Numbered from the stretch's first letter, positions 36,850 through 49,359 are shown. The stretch: 64,000 nucleotides of DNA from Eurosta solidaginis (GCF_040869045.1 NW_027136913.1:124001-188000), one strand, 5' to 3'. Notes: a model not told the origin generated them from the letters alone. A program made the numbers and translations.

Positions 36850-39800
36850 AACCGGAATTCGTGCCTCACGTAATTCAAGTTACGAAGCCAACAAGATACT
36901 CCGTGTATATCTAAAACTAAGAAAAATAAAATATCCTACAAAAGGAAATGTGGGAACAGAAAATGGTTTGGAAACCTGTCCCTTCCAATTTTCTAGGGTA
37001 TTGATCTGGAACCACGCATGCTTCATCAGCAAGCGAGCAACAACAACCACAAAAAATACTGACAGCAATTGATTAGTTGGAAAATCTGCAACAACAGTCA
37101 TTAATTAGCATAGTATTTTATCATAGAGAAGAAAAAATATAAGCAAGAAATGCAGGGCATTAGCGTAGGATGAGTTGGACAGAATTACAGCAAACAATAA
37201 TGGTATTTATGGTAATCCATGAGTATTTTATACTCATGCATAAATGTGCTCAAGAGTATTTATTGTACCTATATATATTGTATCAACAACAACACAAAAT
37301 ATTCGCAATAGCATTTGCAGACAATGTTGTTGTTATATCACTGTTGCTCTGTTGATGCACTCTTGAAAAATATTTGCGTTTTACTTACCAAGTGTTTACT
37401 CGTACAACAAATGTGAGTACATACAAAGTACGTAAATAGTGCGAGTGCTATGAAATTTATTTACTGGAAAGAGTTGCACTATTACCAACTGTAATATTTG
37501 AGCTACAAATAAAAATTGTTGATGTGAACTCTTAAATATTCATAAGCAATATATTGATGTGGGCTTCACACAAATACATTGAATCAAATATTCAAGGTAA
37601 GTGAAATAGTAGTAGTGTAACAAAGTAGTATTGGAAACATATTTGTACGAGGTGCGATACAAAAATATAGTGACAGTCTAACTAAACATTAATGGGGTTC
37701 ATTTATTCAAGGGCTGATGTAGCACGCAATAAATCCAGTATCAAATATAGGTCACACAAACCCTCACTCAATTAAATCACAGTAATTATGTATTAAGATT
37801 GAATTGTGACTTAAAAGTAGGCAAAGGAAGGAGTCATTGAAAGCGGGTGGTGTTAAGGTTGGTAAGGTCGGCAACAGTTGGGAGACAATAGCGAGAACAG
37901 CCGTGCAACCAAAGGTTGGATGTTTCGCAATGGCCAGAGGTGGGTAAGAGATGAGGAGCCAGATGAAAGCGAGCGATATCAAATGCGCGACGATGAGGGG
38001 ACGGAGCGCGTATCAGTATGGAAGTCGGAGGGAAAGCAGTGTTGGTGTTAACGGTGATGTTACGTAGATATGAGTTTTATCTTTAGCAATGGCTACTTCT
38101 ACAAATACGTTTGTCCTTCCATGACCTTTGACTGCCTATTCGACCGATTACCCTAAGTAAAGTCACTTTACCATCATCTCCCTTCCACTCACTGGAAGCA
38201 AAATATAGCCTCAATAAAAACGATGCTCTTATTAGTTCTTTTCGTCAGACGACGTCTCGGGCTCTCTCACAAACATGACCGAAATAAGTATGTCTTCCGA
38301 ATAAATAATAAATACTGTAATTGACGTCCAAGCATCTGTGCATATGCAAACAACCTCCTCCTGATGGTTCAGGGAACGTAAGCAACGAATGAGGAGCGCG
38401 TCTGTGAGTATTACATATTGGTGAACTGTATGTTGGTAAGTTCTGAGGCCCTACACCGGTTGTATTCATGGTTAGGATCAACATCAATTTTGTGTTACAA
38501 GTAAAGTAACATGGGCATACCGTGAATTAAAGGCTTAGATTTATTCTACACGTTTTGGGTGACAAGGCATTTGCAGTGTCATTAGGTATCACTGCATTCT
38601 AGGCCTTCGTGCCATTCATGCACATTATAGAGGCCTCTTCTCAGGTTGTTCTACTAACTGGGTCGCCATTCGCTACTGGTTCATTCAAAAGGTTCACGAC
38701 CTCTGGTGCGTCCTGATTGTGAAAAGTTTACTGATGATTGTTATTTCCTGTGTATCTCATTTTTTTAGACGTATGGGATTCAAGTGTTGCTAGGTGCATA
38801 TATTCTTGACGACACAACGTTTAAAAGGCATCACCTTCCTCATCCCTGAAATCAAATTTATACTCATCCGAAAGCAACTATAACTGCAAGGGTCCAAACA
38901 GAGACTTAAAAACTGGTACCACTAGGAGCAGTTAGCCCGTGAAGCTTGCCTAAACCTGCTTTTTGGGATGGTCCCTTTAGATTGCACGTGGGAGCTCTGG
39001 CGTAGCAACGGGATGCCATGGCACAGGCCTCCAATTTTAACAAGCTGGTGGTCGAACCTCTAGCTCTGGTCAAATGTTTCGTTGACCGGTGTGTATTGGC
39101 CGACGCCTGTAAGTACTCACTTACCCTGAATACCACTTACCCACCCTTAAATACCTGAATAGAAAGCGGGAATGTAACAGCCGGCATGGCAAATATTTAT
39201 GTAGTTGTGATTTTGTCATTAGAATGTTAATCAAGAATTCTAATTATCTAATTGAGGTCAAAGCTTAATGTTGCGTAGGCTACTATACAAAGGCTCTCAC
39301 TTACAGCCGCTTTCTATTACTGGAAATAGCATTAAGCTGTGCGCTTTGGCGTTTGGTAACCGCTTATATAACTGTAAGCTAAGAGACCATCAGGAATCAA
39401 TCATACATTAAAGAGTAGGACTGAGGGTGGGTCTGTAATTGCGATTATTGTAAGAGTTGGTTGTGAACTGGGATTTGGATCAGTGTAGTCACAGACACAG
39501 TCACAGATCATTTTGTTATTTAAAACTCATTAAATCTAGCAACTCTCACAAGGACTGAAGTGCAAATAGTAAACCTACACCTTTTAAAAGCCGATTATTG
39601 AGACGCGGTAGAGGAAAATGCTTATTTTCCTAACTCAGTGAATTGCCATCAGCTGTTGGTCATCAGCAGGCGCGTGCTTGTCGTTGATCAGTTGGCCTGT
39701 GTGCCTATGTTTCAAATCTAATACAGATATTTGTCAGTTTCTCTGTACGCCGTATTTTTTTACCATCCTACGTTTATTTTCAAAACATTGCAATGCGCAT

Positions 39801-39890
39801 TCACAAGTTCCACCTAAGTGCTTCAGAACCTGTTGTTAAAACGAAAGGCTCGCATCATAAAATTGCATTTCGATTTTTATTTAGTGAAAT
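36850..39890. other. No recognised feature
   Basis: About 3 kb without a recognisable gene. The minus-strand frame at 38906-39136 lies in a GC-richer patch but matches no family I know. Confidence 0.45.
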
Positions 39891-39899
39891 AGGATTCGC

Positions 39900-40085
39900 C
39901 GCGGATAGGTGAGGTTGACAATTGGGTTTCGAGAAGCTTTACATTGCGCTGGCAATCTGAATGGTTGCGCAACACATCCTCTTGAATCTGGTATATTAGT
40001 CGCCTCTTACGGCAGGCATACTTACCGCCGGGTATATTCTGACTCCCTAACCCGCTGGGGGAAAATAAAACCTATTACTATAGTC
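39900..40085. mobile_element. Probable LINE-associated repeat fragment
   Basis: The stretch GTCGCCTCTTACGGCAGGCATACTTACCG...CCCTAACCCGCTGGGGG is one I associate with repeated untranslated regions of insect LINEs. The exact family is uncertain. Confidence 0.35.
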
Positions 40086-40264
40086 TATAAGTTTTTGTAA
40101 AATTTTTGAGGAAACTGGTTTTTGTATTTGCAAAAGAAAAACGCCGATAAAACTGTTTTCAGTAAGGAAATATACTTTTTGCATTATCAAAGAACCCACG
40201 AGAAATGTAAACTCTACATTCCATACTGTCTGTGAACCACTTTTTGAAGTTTTTGTATGTATTT

Positions 40265-40760
40265 TACAGCGACTCCAAACTCCTGAGCTGGCCGAACTAC
40301 CGCCGATAAGTGAGCCCCAGTTAAATAAAGTTTTGAAATAGGTTATTATGAATATATAAAGGAATTTGAAGTGAGATGGTTTCTTATTATAAGTCCAAGC
40401 AATTTAATATGTGCAATAAAACTTATAATAAGGTTATACTGTGGTACACCAATTCTTATGCAACCTCGTTATTATAACAGCTTGTGTAAGCCTGATTTCG
40501 TGTGGGCTATATATGTAAGTCTTATATAAAACATCATAATACAGCAAGTAGTTACTTTTAATAAGGCATTAGGTAAGTAAGCCTTATTTTTGTTGGTCCA
40601 TAATAATAAAGTTGTTATATTCCACCTTATGGCTTATAATAATTCCTTACGTAAGTTTTTCTTTATATGAGCTATAATTCTTACACACAATGGTATCTTT
40701 TCAATAATTTTATGCCTGTTGACATAAGTACTAAAAATAAGGAGTTCTCCCATTCATGTT
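40265..40760. repeat. TTATAATAAG-rich repeat with a short copy at 42414
   Basis: Recurring CTTATAATAAG / CTTATTATAAG motifs on both strands. The 75-bp section 40550-40625, which contains the inverted repeat AATAAGGC...GCCTTATT, recurs at 42414-42489. No ends could be set. Confidence 0.5.
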
Positions 40761-41539
40761 GAATCTATTTTCAACGGGTCGAGTCCGTCCTTTTTGTATC
40801 ATTGTATAGCTATTTTGTTTACATTTGGACTTAGAAACCCAGTTAAATGTTTCTGAAATCAAAAATTCACTTTCGCTCTGAAGCGGCTTTGAAGCAGATG
40901 AAACAGTCATAGAGTGGCAAACACGAAAATGATATTATTCTGGTGTTGCCTTAATAAAGTTACTACGCCTCGATTTCTGCCTATCATAATGCCCAAATTA
41001 TCTGTCCCTTAGCCCCTCATATTTTTTAAATCTAGACCAAATTCACTCAATGTTCCTAAGGGGCAAAGGGGCATCTTGCACTGGGCGCTACTCACAGGGG
41101 GGCGCCAAATGGTCCGCAAAGCAGAACTTCTGGATAATTTGTATTTTTTTATAACTAATTTCTGGAAAATATTGATTTCTAAAAAAAATTTTCTATACTA
41201 AATAATCCATTCATATATCCGGAACACTTGCGAAAGGTTGTGGAATATTTGAAAGCATATATGTGCCCATTATTATTATTATTGTTATCAAAGGGCTTTA
41301 GGTCATTTCAAACTCATCCTCTTAAGCGGTATGTTGTTTTTGAACGATGCATATGCCAATGGTGCTACTAATTTATACCAATAATATGAATTGTATCCTT
41401 TGGCTATTGGACTCAAACAAACAGGAGGCGAGAAGAGATACAAACAGATTACCACTGAACTGAAACGACAGGAAATGTCTTAGTCCACTTTCATAACAAT
41501 GGGCACATATCTTATTTTTTTCACGTTCAACGTTAAGAT

Positions 41540-42411
41540 GGGAATTGCTAAAAATGCTTTAACGAAAACTGTCAAACGTGAATCTGAAACACGATGGAGT
41601 GCCAGAATACAAGCGGTTAACGTTATCGTCAATGGCCTAGAGAATATAGTAGAATACTTAGAATAATTAGCAGAGGACATTAAAAACAAGTGACACCAGA
41701 AGCGTAACAATAGCAAAATATACTAAATTTTAGTTGCACAACATCAGTTCATTCCTGGAATGAAATTTTAAGGAGGATTGATCGTGTGCATCTCAGATTA
41801 CGAAATCCGGGGATAAATTTCAGAGAAGCGTATTGTGATCTCATATCACTAGCGACTGAACTATCCGAAATTCGAGACACTCTGTGAAGAAGCAATAGAA
41901 AAAACGAAGCCTCTTTGTGAAAAATGGGATATTGGTATAATAAAACGTGTAAGAAGGCACCGAAAAATGACCGGAGAATCGGCTAGAGATGTTGGGTCTG
42001 TCCGCAGAATATGAAATTTCTCGCGTTATGAAAAGTGTTCTCGATCGTCTCCAACAAGAAACACGTACAAGATTTACACAAATAAATGACCTTAATTTTA
42101 GACTTGGATTTCTCCTAGGCATTGAAAATTTGTTAAACAAGGATAATAACGACTTAGAAAAAATTGTAAGAACTTGGGTGAGTTTTATAATACAGATACC
42201 GATGGAACAGACATTTTATCGAAATATGAGACTGCAAGATATCATTTCGCAGTAGAAAAGAAATTGAACCTAAAATTCCTTTAGAATTACTTGCTTTTAT
42301 AATATCGTGTGGAGAATATGTTTTTCCAAGCTTGCGAATGGCACTTCAAATACTCGTGACTCTATCGGTGTCAACATTCATTCAGCAAATTAAAAGTGAT
42401 TTTGACAAGTA
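41540..42411 (+). pseudogene. hAT (ZMYM1/DUF4371-like) transposase remnant
   Basis: In one frame from about 41545 the strand reads ALTKTVKRESETRWSARIQ followed by AVNVIVNGLENIVEYLE. This is the TRWSAR...A motif of hAT transposases after the catalytic core. Near the end, LELLAFIISCGEYVFPSLRM and ALQILVTLSVS form the hAT dimerisation region, which in relatives is followed by a S-C-E-R-S-F motif that is missing here. The intermediate part is recognisable only in pieces (41989-42255 frame, MKSVLDRLQQETRTRF). Many stops and frame changes make it dead. Confidence 0.65.
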
Positions 42412-42654
42412 GTTTCTTTTAATAAGGCATTAGGTAAGTAAGCCTTATTTTCTTGGTCCATAATAATAAAGTTGTTATATTCTACCTACCTACAATCTAC
42501 GATCGACGATGGAGCAAGGTCGCCTAGGTAGGTAGGTTATTAAATGTGGAAAAAGAAAATTTTGAAATGATAAATTTTGATGATATCATTGATATATTTG
42601 GTTCCTCAAAGGAAAGCAAATTTTACACACAGATATTAGTTTGACTAATGTATA

Positions 42655-42850
42655 ATAATCTCCGGCCAAGAAAGTGTTTCTAACTGAACCCGCCTATGGA
42701 AGCAAAGATAGAGGGCGGGTCCCACTCCGTTGGAAGGACCAGGTGGAAAACGACCTAAACTTCCTTGGTGTGACCAGTTGGCGCCGTTTGGCAGAGAGAA
42801 GGAGCGATTGGCGCGTCTTGTTGGACGGCCATAGCCGTTTAAACAGTTAA
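42655..42850 (+). pseudogene. RTE-type LINE ORF2 C-terminus
   Basis: A continuous frame ending at TAA 42848-42850 reads AYGSKDRGRVPLRWKDQVEN, DLNFLGVTSWRRLAERRSDW, RVLLDGHSRLNS. This is the end of RTE-like ORF2 proteins (GRP..RW.D.V..D........W...A.DR..WR). It is only the 3' extremity, as expected of a strongly 5'-truncated insertion. Confidence 0.7.
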
Positions 42851-43049
42851 GCGCCAATTAAGTAAGTAATTAATGTGTTATAATCATATTATTATTAAAT
42901 ATGTATTTGAGTATACTTATAGATGATATCTTCAGCCTACGACTTTATTGGTTTAAAATTTTTGAATATATAAAATTATATTTTTAGGTAATTAGAGGGG
43001 GGGGGGGTAATTTTCCCCGGGCGCATGAAAACCTCACTACGCCACTGAT

Positions 43050-44390
43050 GCTAAGATAACAACTTCGTAAAAAACTCCATCCTATTCCTACATATGTATG
43101 TTGCGCTAACATCAAGAAAGGCGCTTTATATCGCATGATATTTCTAGGTACATATCACTGAAGGGTCTTTCAGATGCCATTCTTTTCAAAACATACATAC
43201 GCACATTTCAGCATAGATGGTAACGAATAGGTGAATAATCTGGCAAAGGAGGGTATTATTCTAGAAACTGAGGGTAGGTGTATCATATAAAAATGTATAT
43301 GATGAGAAATCACAATGAATAAGCCATATTCGTCTGTTCGATAAGAGGATCGTTGTCAGAAATCCCCCATGTCCATAGCTAACATAATGAATCTCTAAGG
43401 GGGGATACCAATTTTTCTATATTTTTCTAAAAGATCCTTAATATCTGTTCTCTGTATACTATATAAGAGCAGGGCAAAAGTGCGTTGATGACGCAGAAAA
43501 ATTTATTTCATATTATAACTTATGGTGAATACCTATATTTCCCACGTCCACTCTTATCTTTCCCTCTTCGCTCTCTTCCTTCTATCTACTTTCTATCCCG
43601 CCTAATACTTTCTTCTACCGTTTAAGCACTCCCTCCTCTTTTAGTCCTTTATTTTCATCCATTTCTTCTCCCTATACACTTTTCCTTCTTCCCTGCATTT
43701 GGTTCTGCCTCTGTCCCTCTCCCTCCCTCTGTCACGACTGTACTTATTCACAAATGTACACATACGTTGATTTCAATGTCAACAATAATACAAATTGTGG
43801 GCGTAAATTTAAATTTCTTAGCGAACTTTCAATATTGTGAACTGTATTATTAACAACTTTTGGACAACAAATTAAAAAACTTGTAATCGTAAATCATTTT
43901 TTGATATATGTAGTATGGGATAAGTTTCATAAATTTTTGTTTTTCTCTTTTCTTAATAATTACAGATACTTACATTATGGCTGTGTTTATTTTTGCAGCC
44001 AAATCCCAATTCTTGTGAATATATATATAAAGCCAATTTAACAGTTTTAATTTCAGAACTATAGATAGTGATTATGACTGGGAGAGGAAAAGGGAGTGGT
44101 AGAGGGAGAGGCAGGGCAGGAGTTTTGGAAAGTAGAGGGAGATGGGTGGGGAAACCCTGGGAAAGGTAAAATGTCGATGGTGATTTTGTGCGATTTGCAA
44201 CCTTGATTGCGCATGCGCGCCGTCCTTTGTCAAACATGGATACATCAGCAGAAACAGTCACAAAGCGGCAGTCATCTTGAGTAGCAAGTATTTATTTTAA
44301 AATGCATGCATTTCATAGGTGTTGATGTTGTCCTTGTTGCCTACTTCTTTAACTTTCCTGTTGCAAACCTGAGCGCGCAGTTGACTATGT
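43050..44390. other. No gene; polypyrimidine tract at about 43540-43735
   Basis: No family recognised. 43540-43735 is nearly all C and T on the plus strand. The minus-strand frame at 43953-44261 is compositional (proline/leucine run from GGGAGAGG repeats). Confidence 0.45.
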
Positions 44391-44579
44391 ATTAATGTGA
44401 TGGTGTGGTGACATAAGGTCAACGGCCATAAGGTCAATTGGCCTTATTACCACTTTGAATGGCCATAAGTTTGACTGAAACTTTGCACACGTATCAGGGC
44501 TCAATAACAATGCATTAATGTAATGGTGGGGTGACATAAGGTTAGCGATAGTTAATTAAGTTATTAATAAAATTTAATT

Positions 44580-44775
44580 TAATTTTTCGGGATCCTGCCA
44601 TCATCGCTGCTCTCGTATATAATGCCAATGATCTGCCGACCCTTGGCAATTCCGGCGAAAGACCGCGTTCAGCCTACCTGCGTCTTGGCCCTTTTCGGTG
44701 CCGTGGGGTTGGATTCATCCATGGACCGCTGGCGTTTCGAAGTTTCATCACTCTCGATTAAAACTTTTAAAATTA
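44580..44775 (-). pseudogene. LINE ORF1-like fragment (DUF4780-type leader)
   Basis: The minus strand reads ESDETSKRQRSMDESNPTAP then KRAKTQVG before a frame break, with further FAGIAKGRQIIGI-like residues in the next frame. I associate this order (K-R-A-K-T-Q..., F-A..A......G) with ORF1 proteins of insect LINEs that carry a DUF4780-type domain. The assignment is from memory and tentative. Confidence 0.4.
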
Positions 44776-44777
44776 CT

Positions 44778-45202
44778 TGAACTAAAAAATTAAAAATAAA
44801 TAATAGTTTAAAAAAACTAAAAAAGCACGCTTTTATAGCTAACCGAAATAAAAAATAGCAAATAATTTTCAATTAAAAAGAGTTTATATAACAGTAGAAG
44901 AAGGTCAAACAATCATTTATAGTTAATCACCTCAAAACAAAATTATAAAATTTAAGTTATTAACAGAATAATTTAATTCACAGTAAAAAGCGTGGGGTGC
45001 TTGATATTGAATGTTACAATTATTCTATTGGCAACTATCTGAGAGAAAATATATGAAATATAGTCAAATGCACCCCACGCTTTTTAATCCGAATTAAATT
45101 ATTCTGTTAATAACTTAAATTTTATTATAATTTTATTTTGAGGTGATTAACTATAAATGATTGTTTGACCTTCTTCTACTGTTATATAAACTCTTTTTAA
45201 TT
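44778..45202. repeat. Foldback element, left arm plus proximal right arm
   Basis: 44875-45000 is matched, inverted, by 45073-45202 (both meeting at GCGTGGGGTGC / GCACCCCACGC). The outer part of the left arm (44778-44880, containing TTTTATAGCTAACCGAAATAA) finds its partner not next door but at 47703-47800. Confidence 0.85.
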
Positions 45203-47702
45203 GATATTAGAGAAAAATTTTAAGTACAATTTTTCTCTAATATCAATTACAAAAACCATTGTATAAAGCAATATGAGCAAAGCTCGCTAATTAAATACAT
45301 ATGATCAGATTGATATAATAGTAACAGCGGAAGTATTAAAAACAAATACTGTAAAAATGCGAATAAATGTTACTAAACTTTCAAAAGCGCCTAAAAATCA
45401 TATCCACACCATTAGGAATAAACTAAACTACATACAGAGTGTATGTGCCTACATGGTGATCAAAAGGAATATAAACAAAACAAGTAAGGAAGGCTAAGTT
45501 CGGGTGTAACCGAACATTACATACTCAGTTGAGAGCTGTGGAGACAAAGTAAGGGAAAATCACCATGTAGGAAAATGAACTTAGAGTAACCCTGGAATGT
45601 GTTTGTATGACATGTGTATCAAATGAAAGGTATTAAAGAGTATTTTATGAGGGAGTGGGCCATAGTTCTATAGGTGGACGCCATTTAGGGATATCGCCAT
45701 AAAGGTGGATCAGGGTTGACTCTAGAATTTGTTTGTACGATATGGGTATCAAATGACAGGTGTTAATGAGTATTTTAAAAGGGCGTGCGCCTTAGTTCTA
45801 TAGGTGGACGCCTTTTCGAAATATCGCCATAAAGGTGGACCAGGAGTGACTCTAGAAACTGTTTGTACGATATGGGTATCAAATGAAAGGTGTTAATTAG
45901 TATTTTAAAAAGGAGTGGGCCTTAGTTCTATATGTGAACGCCTTTTCGAGATATCGCCATAAACGTGGACCAGGGTGACTCTAGAATGTGTTTGTACGAT
46001 ATGGGTATCAAATTAAAGGTATTAATGACGGTTTTAAAAGGGAGTGGCCCTTAGTTGTATATGTGAAGGCGTTTTCGAGATATCGACCAAAATGTGGACC
46101 AGGGTGATCCATAACATCATCTGTAGGGTACCGCTAATTTATTTATATATGTAATACCACGAACAGTATTCCTTCCAGGATTCCAAGGGCTTTTGATTTC
46201 GCCCTGCAAAACTTTTTCATTTTCGTCTACTTAATACGGTAGGTGTCACACCCATTTTACCAAGTTTTTTTCTAAAGTTATATTTTGCGTCAATAGACCA
46301 ATACAAATTACCATGTTTCATCCATTTTTTCGTATTTGGTATATAATTATGGCATTTTTTTCATTTTTCGTAATTTTCGATATCGAAAAAGTGGGCGTGG
46401 TCATAGTCGGATTTCGGCCATTTTTTACAGCATTACAAAGTGAGTTCAGATAAGTACGTCAACTGAGTTTAGTAAAGATATATCGATTTTTGCTCAAGTT
46501 ATCCTGTTAACGGCCGAGCGGAAGGACAGACGGTCGACTGTGTATAAAAACTGGGCGTGGCTTCAACCGATTTCGCCCTTTTTCACAGGAAACAGTTATC
46601 GTCCTAGAATCTACGCCTCTACCAAATTTCACAAGGATTGGTAAATTTTTGTTCGACTTATGGCATTAAAAGTATCCTAGACAAATTAAATGAAAAGGGG
46701 CGGAGCCACGCCCATTTTGAAATTATCTTTTATTTTTGTATTTTGTTGCACCATATCATTACTGGAGTTGAATGTTGACTTAATTTACTTATATACTGTA
46801 AAGATATTAACTTTTCTTTTAAAATTTGAATTAAAAAAAAATATTTTTTTAAAAGTGAGCGTGGTCGTTCTCCGATTTTGCTAATTTTTATTAAGCAGGC
46901 ATATAGTAATAAGTGTAACGTTCCTGCCAAATTTCATCATGATATCTTCAACGACTGCCAAATTACAGCTTTAAAAACTTCTAAATTACCTTCTTTTAAA
47001 AGTGGGCGGTGCCACGCCCATTGTCCAAACTTTTACTAGCTTTCTATTCTGCGTCATAAGTTCAACACACCTACCAAGTTACATCGCTTTATCCGTATTT
47101 GGTAAGGAATTATCGCACTTTTTCGATTTTTAGAAATTTTCGATATCGAAAAAGTGGGCGTGGTTATTGTCTGATATCGTTCATTTTAAATAGCGATCAG
47201 AGATGAGTGCCCAAGAACCTACATACCAAATTTCATCAAGATACCTCAAAATTTACTCAAGTTATCGTGTTAACGGACAGACGGACGGACGGACGGACGG
47301 ACATGGCTCAATCGAATTTTTTTTCGATACTTATGATTTTGATATATGGAATTTTATATCTATCTCGATTCCTTTATACCTGTACAACCAACCGTTATCC
47401 AATCAAAGTTAATATACTCTGTGAGCTCTGCTCAACTGAGTATAAAAAGGCAACTCTTAGAGACCAATTGTACAGCGAACAACGGGACATTCATATGGCT
47501 TAGCAGCTAAAGGCTTGCACTGATATGAATGTTGGAGATTCGAGTTCAACGCTCAGCTCCCGAAAAGCTAGCTGATGAAGAAGTGAAATTCAGAAACATG
47601 TCCTAGTAACCATCGCCGTTTGTAAACTTACAATTTTTCTCTAATATCAATTACAAAAACCACTGTATAAAGCAATATGGGCAAAGCTCGCTAATTAAAT
47701 AC
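45203..47702. mobile_element. Composite insertion splitting the foldback arm
   Basis: The right arm stops at ATATAAACTCTTTTTAATTG (45185-45204) and resumes with almost the same bases at 47704-47722. A 78-bp direct repeat (AATTTTTCTCTAATATCAATTAC...) lies at both inner edges (45228-45305, 47630-47706). Family A copy 2 occupies most of the middle. Confidence 0.7.
45481..47447 (-). repeat. Family A repeat, copy 2 (most complete)
   Basis: Inverted relative to copy 1. Starts CAAGTAAGGAAGG with the GTTCGG...CCGAAC hairpin and ends GCTCAACTGAGTATAAAAA. Four direct units of 129-130 bp lie at 45601-46115 (each with GTTTGTACGATATGGGTATC, a GTGGACC and an ATATCGCCATAAA). CACGCCC/GGGCGTGG motifs recur near 46393, 46554, 46708, 47015 and 47154. 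A GGAC tetranucleotide run lies at 47274-47301. No protein frame is seen. Confidence 0.8.
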
Positions 47703-47810
47703 ATATAAACTCTTTTTATTGAAAATTATTTTCTATTTTTTAGTTCGGTTAGCTATAAAAGTGTCTTTTTTTTAGTTTTTTTAAACTATTATTTATTAAT
47801 CAAGGTTAAA
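47703..47810. repeat. Displaced distal right arm of the foldback element
   Basis: Inverted copy of about 44778-44885 (TTTTTTAGTTCGGTTAGCTATAAAAG...), separated from the rest of its arm by the 2.5-kb insertion. Confidence 0.8.
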
Positions 47811-48204
47811 TGCATTGAAGCAAATGCTAATTATTTTATTCACCCGGCCTTGAGGAAGTTTTTGGGCGAATAACCTGACAAAATTTCAAGTACAATAAAT
47901 ATTTAACAAACACCTTTTGTTCTATCAAACTAACTAGTAAAAATTGCCTGGTAGTTGTTTACTTTTATTTACGGAAGCGTCTGCACAATTGATTTGATAT
48001 ACTTGTTTGCGAACGATTATTTCATATGTATACAATAACTGTTTTTTTAATGAATAAATAGAGAAAAGTACAAAGGCACACTTAATTAATTCTATCTGTT
48101 TTCAAACTGCTAATATGCTATATTGTATTCTCCTGCCACGAGCCAAATAAAAACGGCGAGTGTACTTATGTAGGCACGTGCGAAGTTATACCTGGACATC
48201 AGTT

Positions 48205-48947
48205 ATACGTGAACATCTCGAAAATTTATATCTTCCAAAAGGGCTGTTGCTAAACATGAAGCAACGTATTGTTGAGTATAATTTCCTCGTTTCATTGTAA
48301 CAGATACTTCTGCAACTGCTTCATTTGTAATTTGTGCTTCACCTGTTCCCATATTTGTTCCAAGTGGTTCGTATGTTGGATCATCACATAACTGTTAGCA
48401 TTGTTGGTATTGTTGTAGGTGTTTCTTCTACAATGTCATCCATATATTCAGGTATTGGGTATTTTCTATCATCATATTGATCCATCATAAATTCTTTTAA
48501 ATGGTTTGTTATTAAACCACATAAGCATTCTGTTGTTTTTAACCTGCATTTGCATTTTCTAATGTAAAATAATTCATTTGTTGGTTGTACGAATGCTGTA
48601 AATTCCTGAACTTTTTTCTGTGTTTAATGCTTTCGTTATATTTTTCAATTAAAACATTTAGTTTCTTAAAATACTACGTCTATCAGTTAGTAGAATATTC
48701 AATTTATTCCAAATTTCAAACAATTTATCAATTACGTGGGGAGTTAAATTTTTACGCGAAAACATTTTACTTTGAATTTTAGTATGATCTCTTAAAAAAA
48801 AAAAAATAAAATCTCAAAATGTTACGACTAGACGGTAAATTTAGATTATTTAATTCACTTGATAAACCAAATGCAATAATATCGTGTTCAAGTATATGTA
48901 TGTTATAAAGTGGATTCAGATGATGTAGAAGGATTTCTTTCATCCAT
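48205..48947 (-). pseudogene. Broken gene of an uncharacterised arthropod family, copy 2
   Basis: On the minus strand an ATG at 48945-48947 opens MDERNPSTSSEST. After a frame change it continues LEHDIIAFGLSSELNNLNLP, HVIDKLFEIWNKL, LNVLIEKYNESIKHRKK and KCKCRLKTTECLCG (C-x-C-x6-C-x-C, 48520-48554), then KEFMMDQYDDRKYPIPEYMD and ALLEDINFRDVHV. Each block aligns in order with the remnant at 22035-23713 (FGVSTDLTDLNLPTH, DKLIGTWEKL, NKLLDKYQEQIKRR, TCKCDLKAAPCACG, KEFMHDQ). The downstream half is missing. At least three frame breaks and an A/T-run insertion make it inactive. Function unknown. Confidence 0.65.
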
Positions 48948-49359
48948 TTTAAATTTAAATACAAAAAGCTGTAGAAAAAAAAATGTTCCATAAGAAATTT
49001 GTTAAAAATGATAATATAGTAGTAAAAGTAGTTAAAAGTAAATTTTAGGCTAATTTCTCATAATTTAAGCCTGATATCTCTACTAAAGTTGAAAACCACT
49101 ATTAATACAGATTGTGAAATGTACGTAAAATACCTTTCATGTAAGCCCAATATGATAATTTTGCTATAATTCTCTCAGAAGCTATGAAGATTTTTTGGCC
49201 AAACCCTACATTCATTTGGCAAAATATCTATTTTGCAAAAGTGGGGGACTCGAAATCGGACCTTGAGCTATGGTGTCTTCAGCAATTTTTCTTAGAATCA
49301 TCTGTAGATTACGCTTTTGCTATACTCCTGATGGAAAAAAAATGTCACCCGCTCTGTTG

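Larger units (their letters stand above)
41079..43047 (+). mobile_element. Decayed hAT element
   Basis: The left end starts CACTGGGCGCTACTCACAGG and the right end closes CACTACGCCACTG. These are imperfect inverted repeats of the CAGTGGCGTAGTGA type usual for hAT elements of the ZMYM1-like group. A hAT transposase remnant lies inside, in the matching orientation, along with secondary fragments (75-bp repeat, RTE tail). No 8-bp target duplication was found. Confidence 0.5.

Noticed and set aside
38906..39136. Minus-strand 76-codon frame in a GC-richer patch
   Set aside because: No family resemblance and no gene structure around it.
43953..44261. Minus-strand 102-codon frame with a proline/leucine run
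   Set aside because: The run is made by GGGAGAGG-type simple sequence; no domain.
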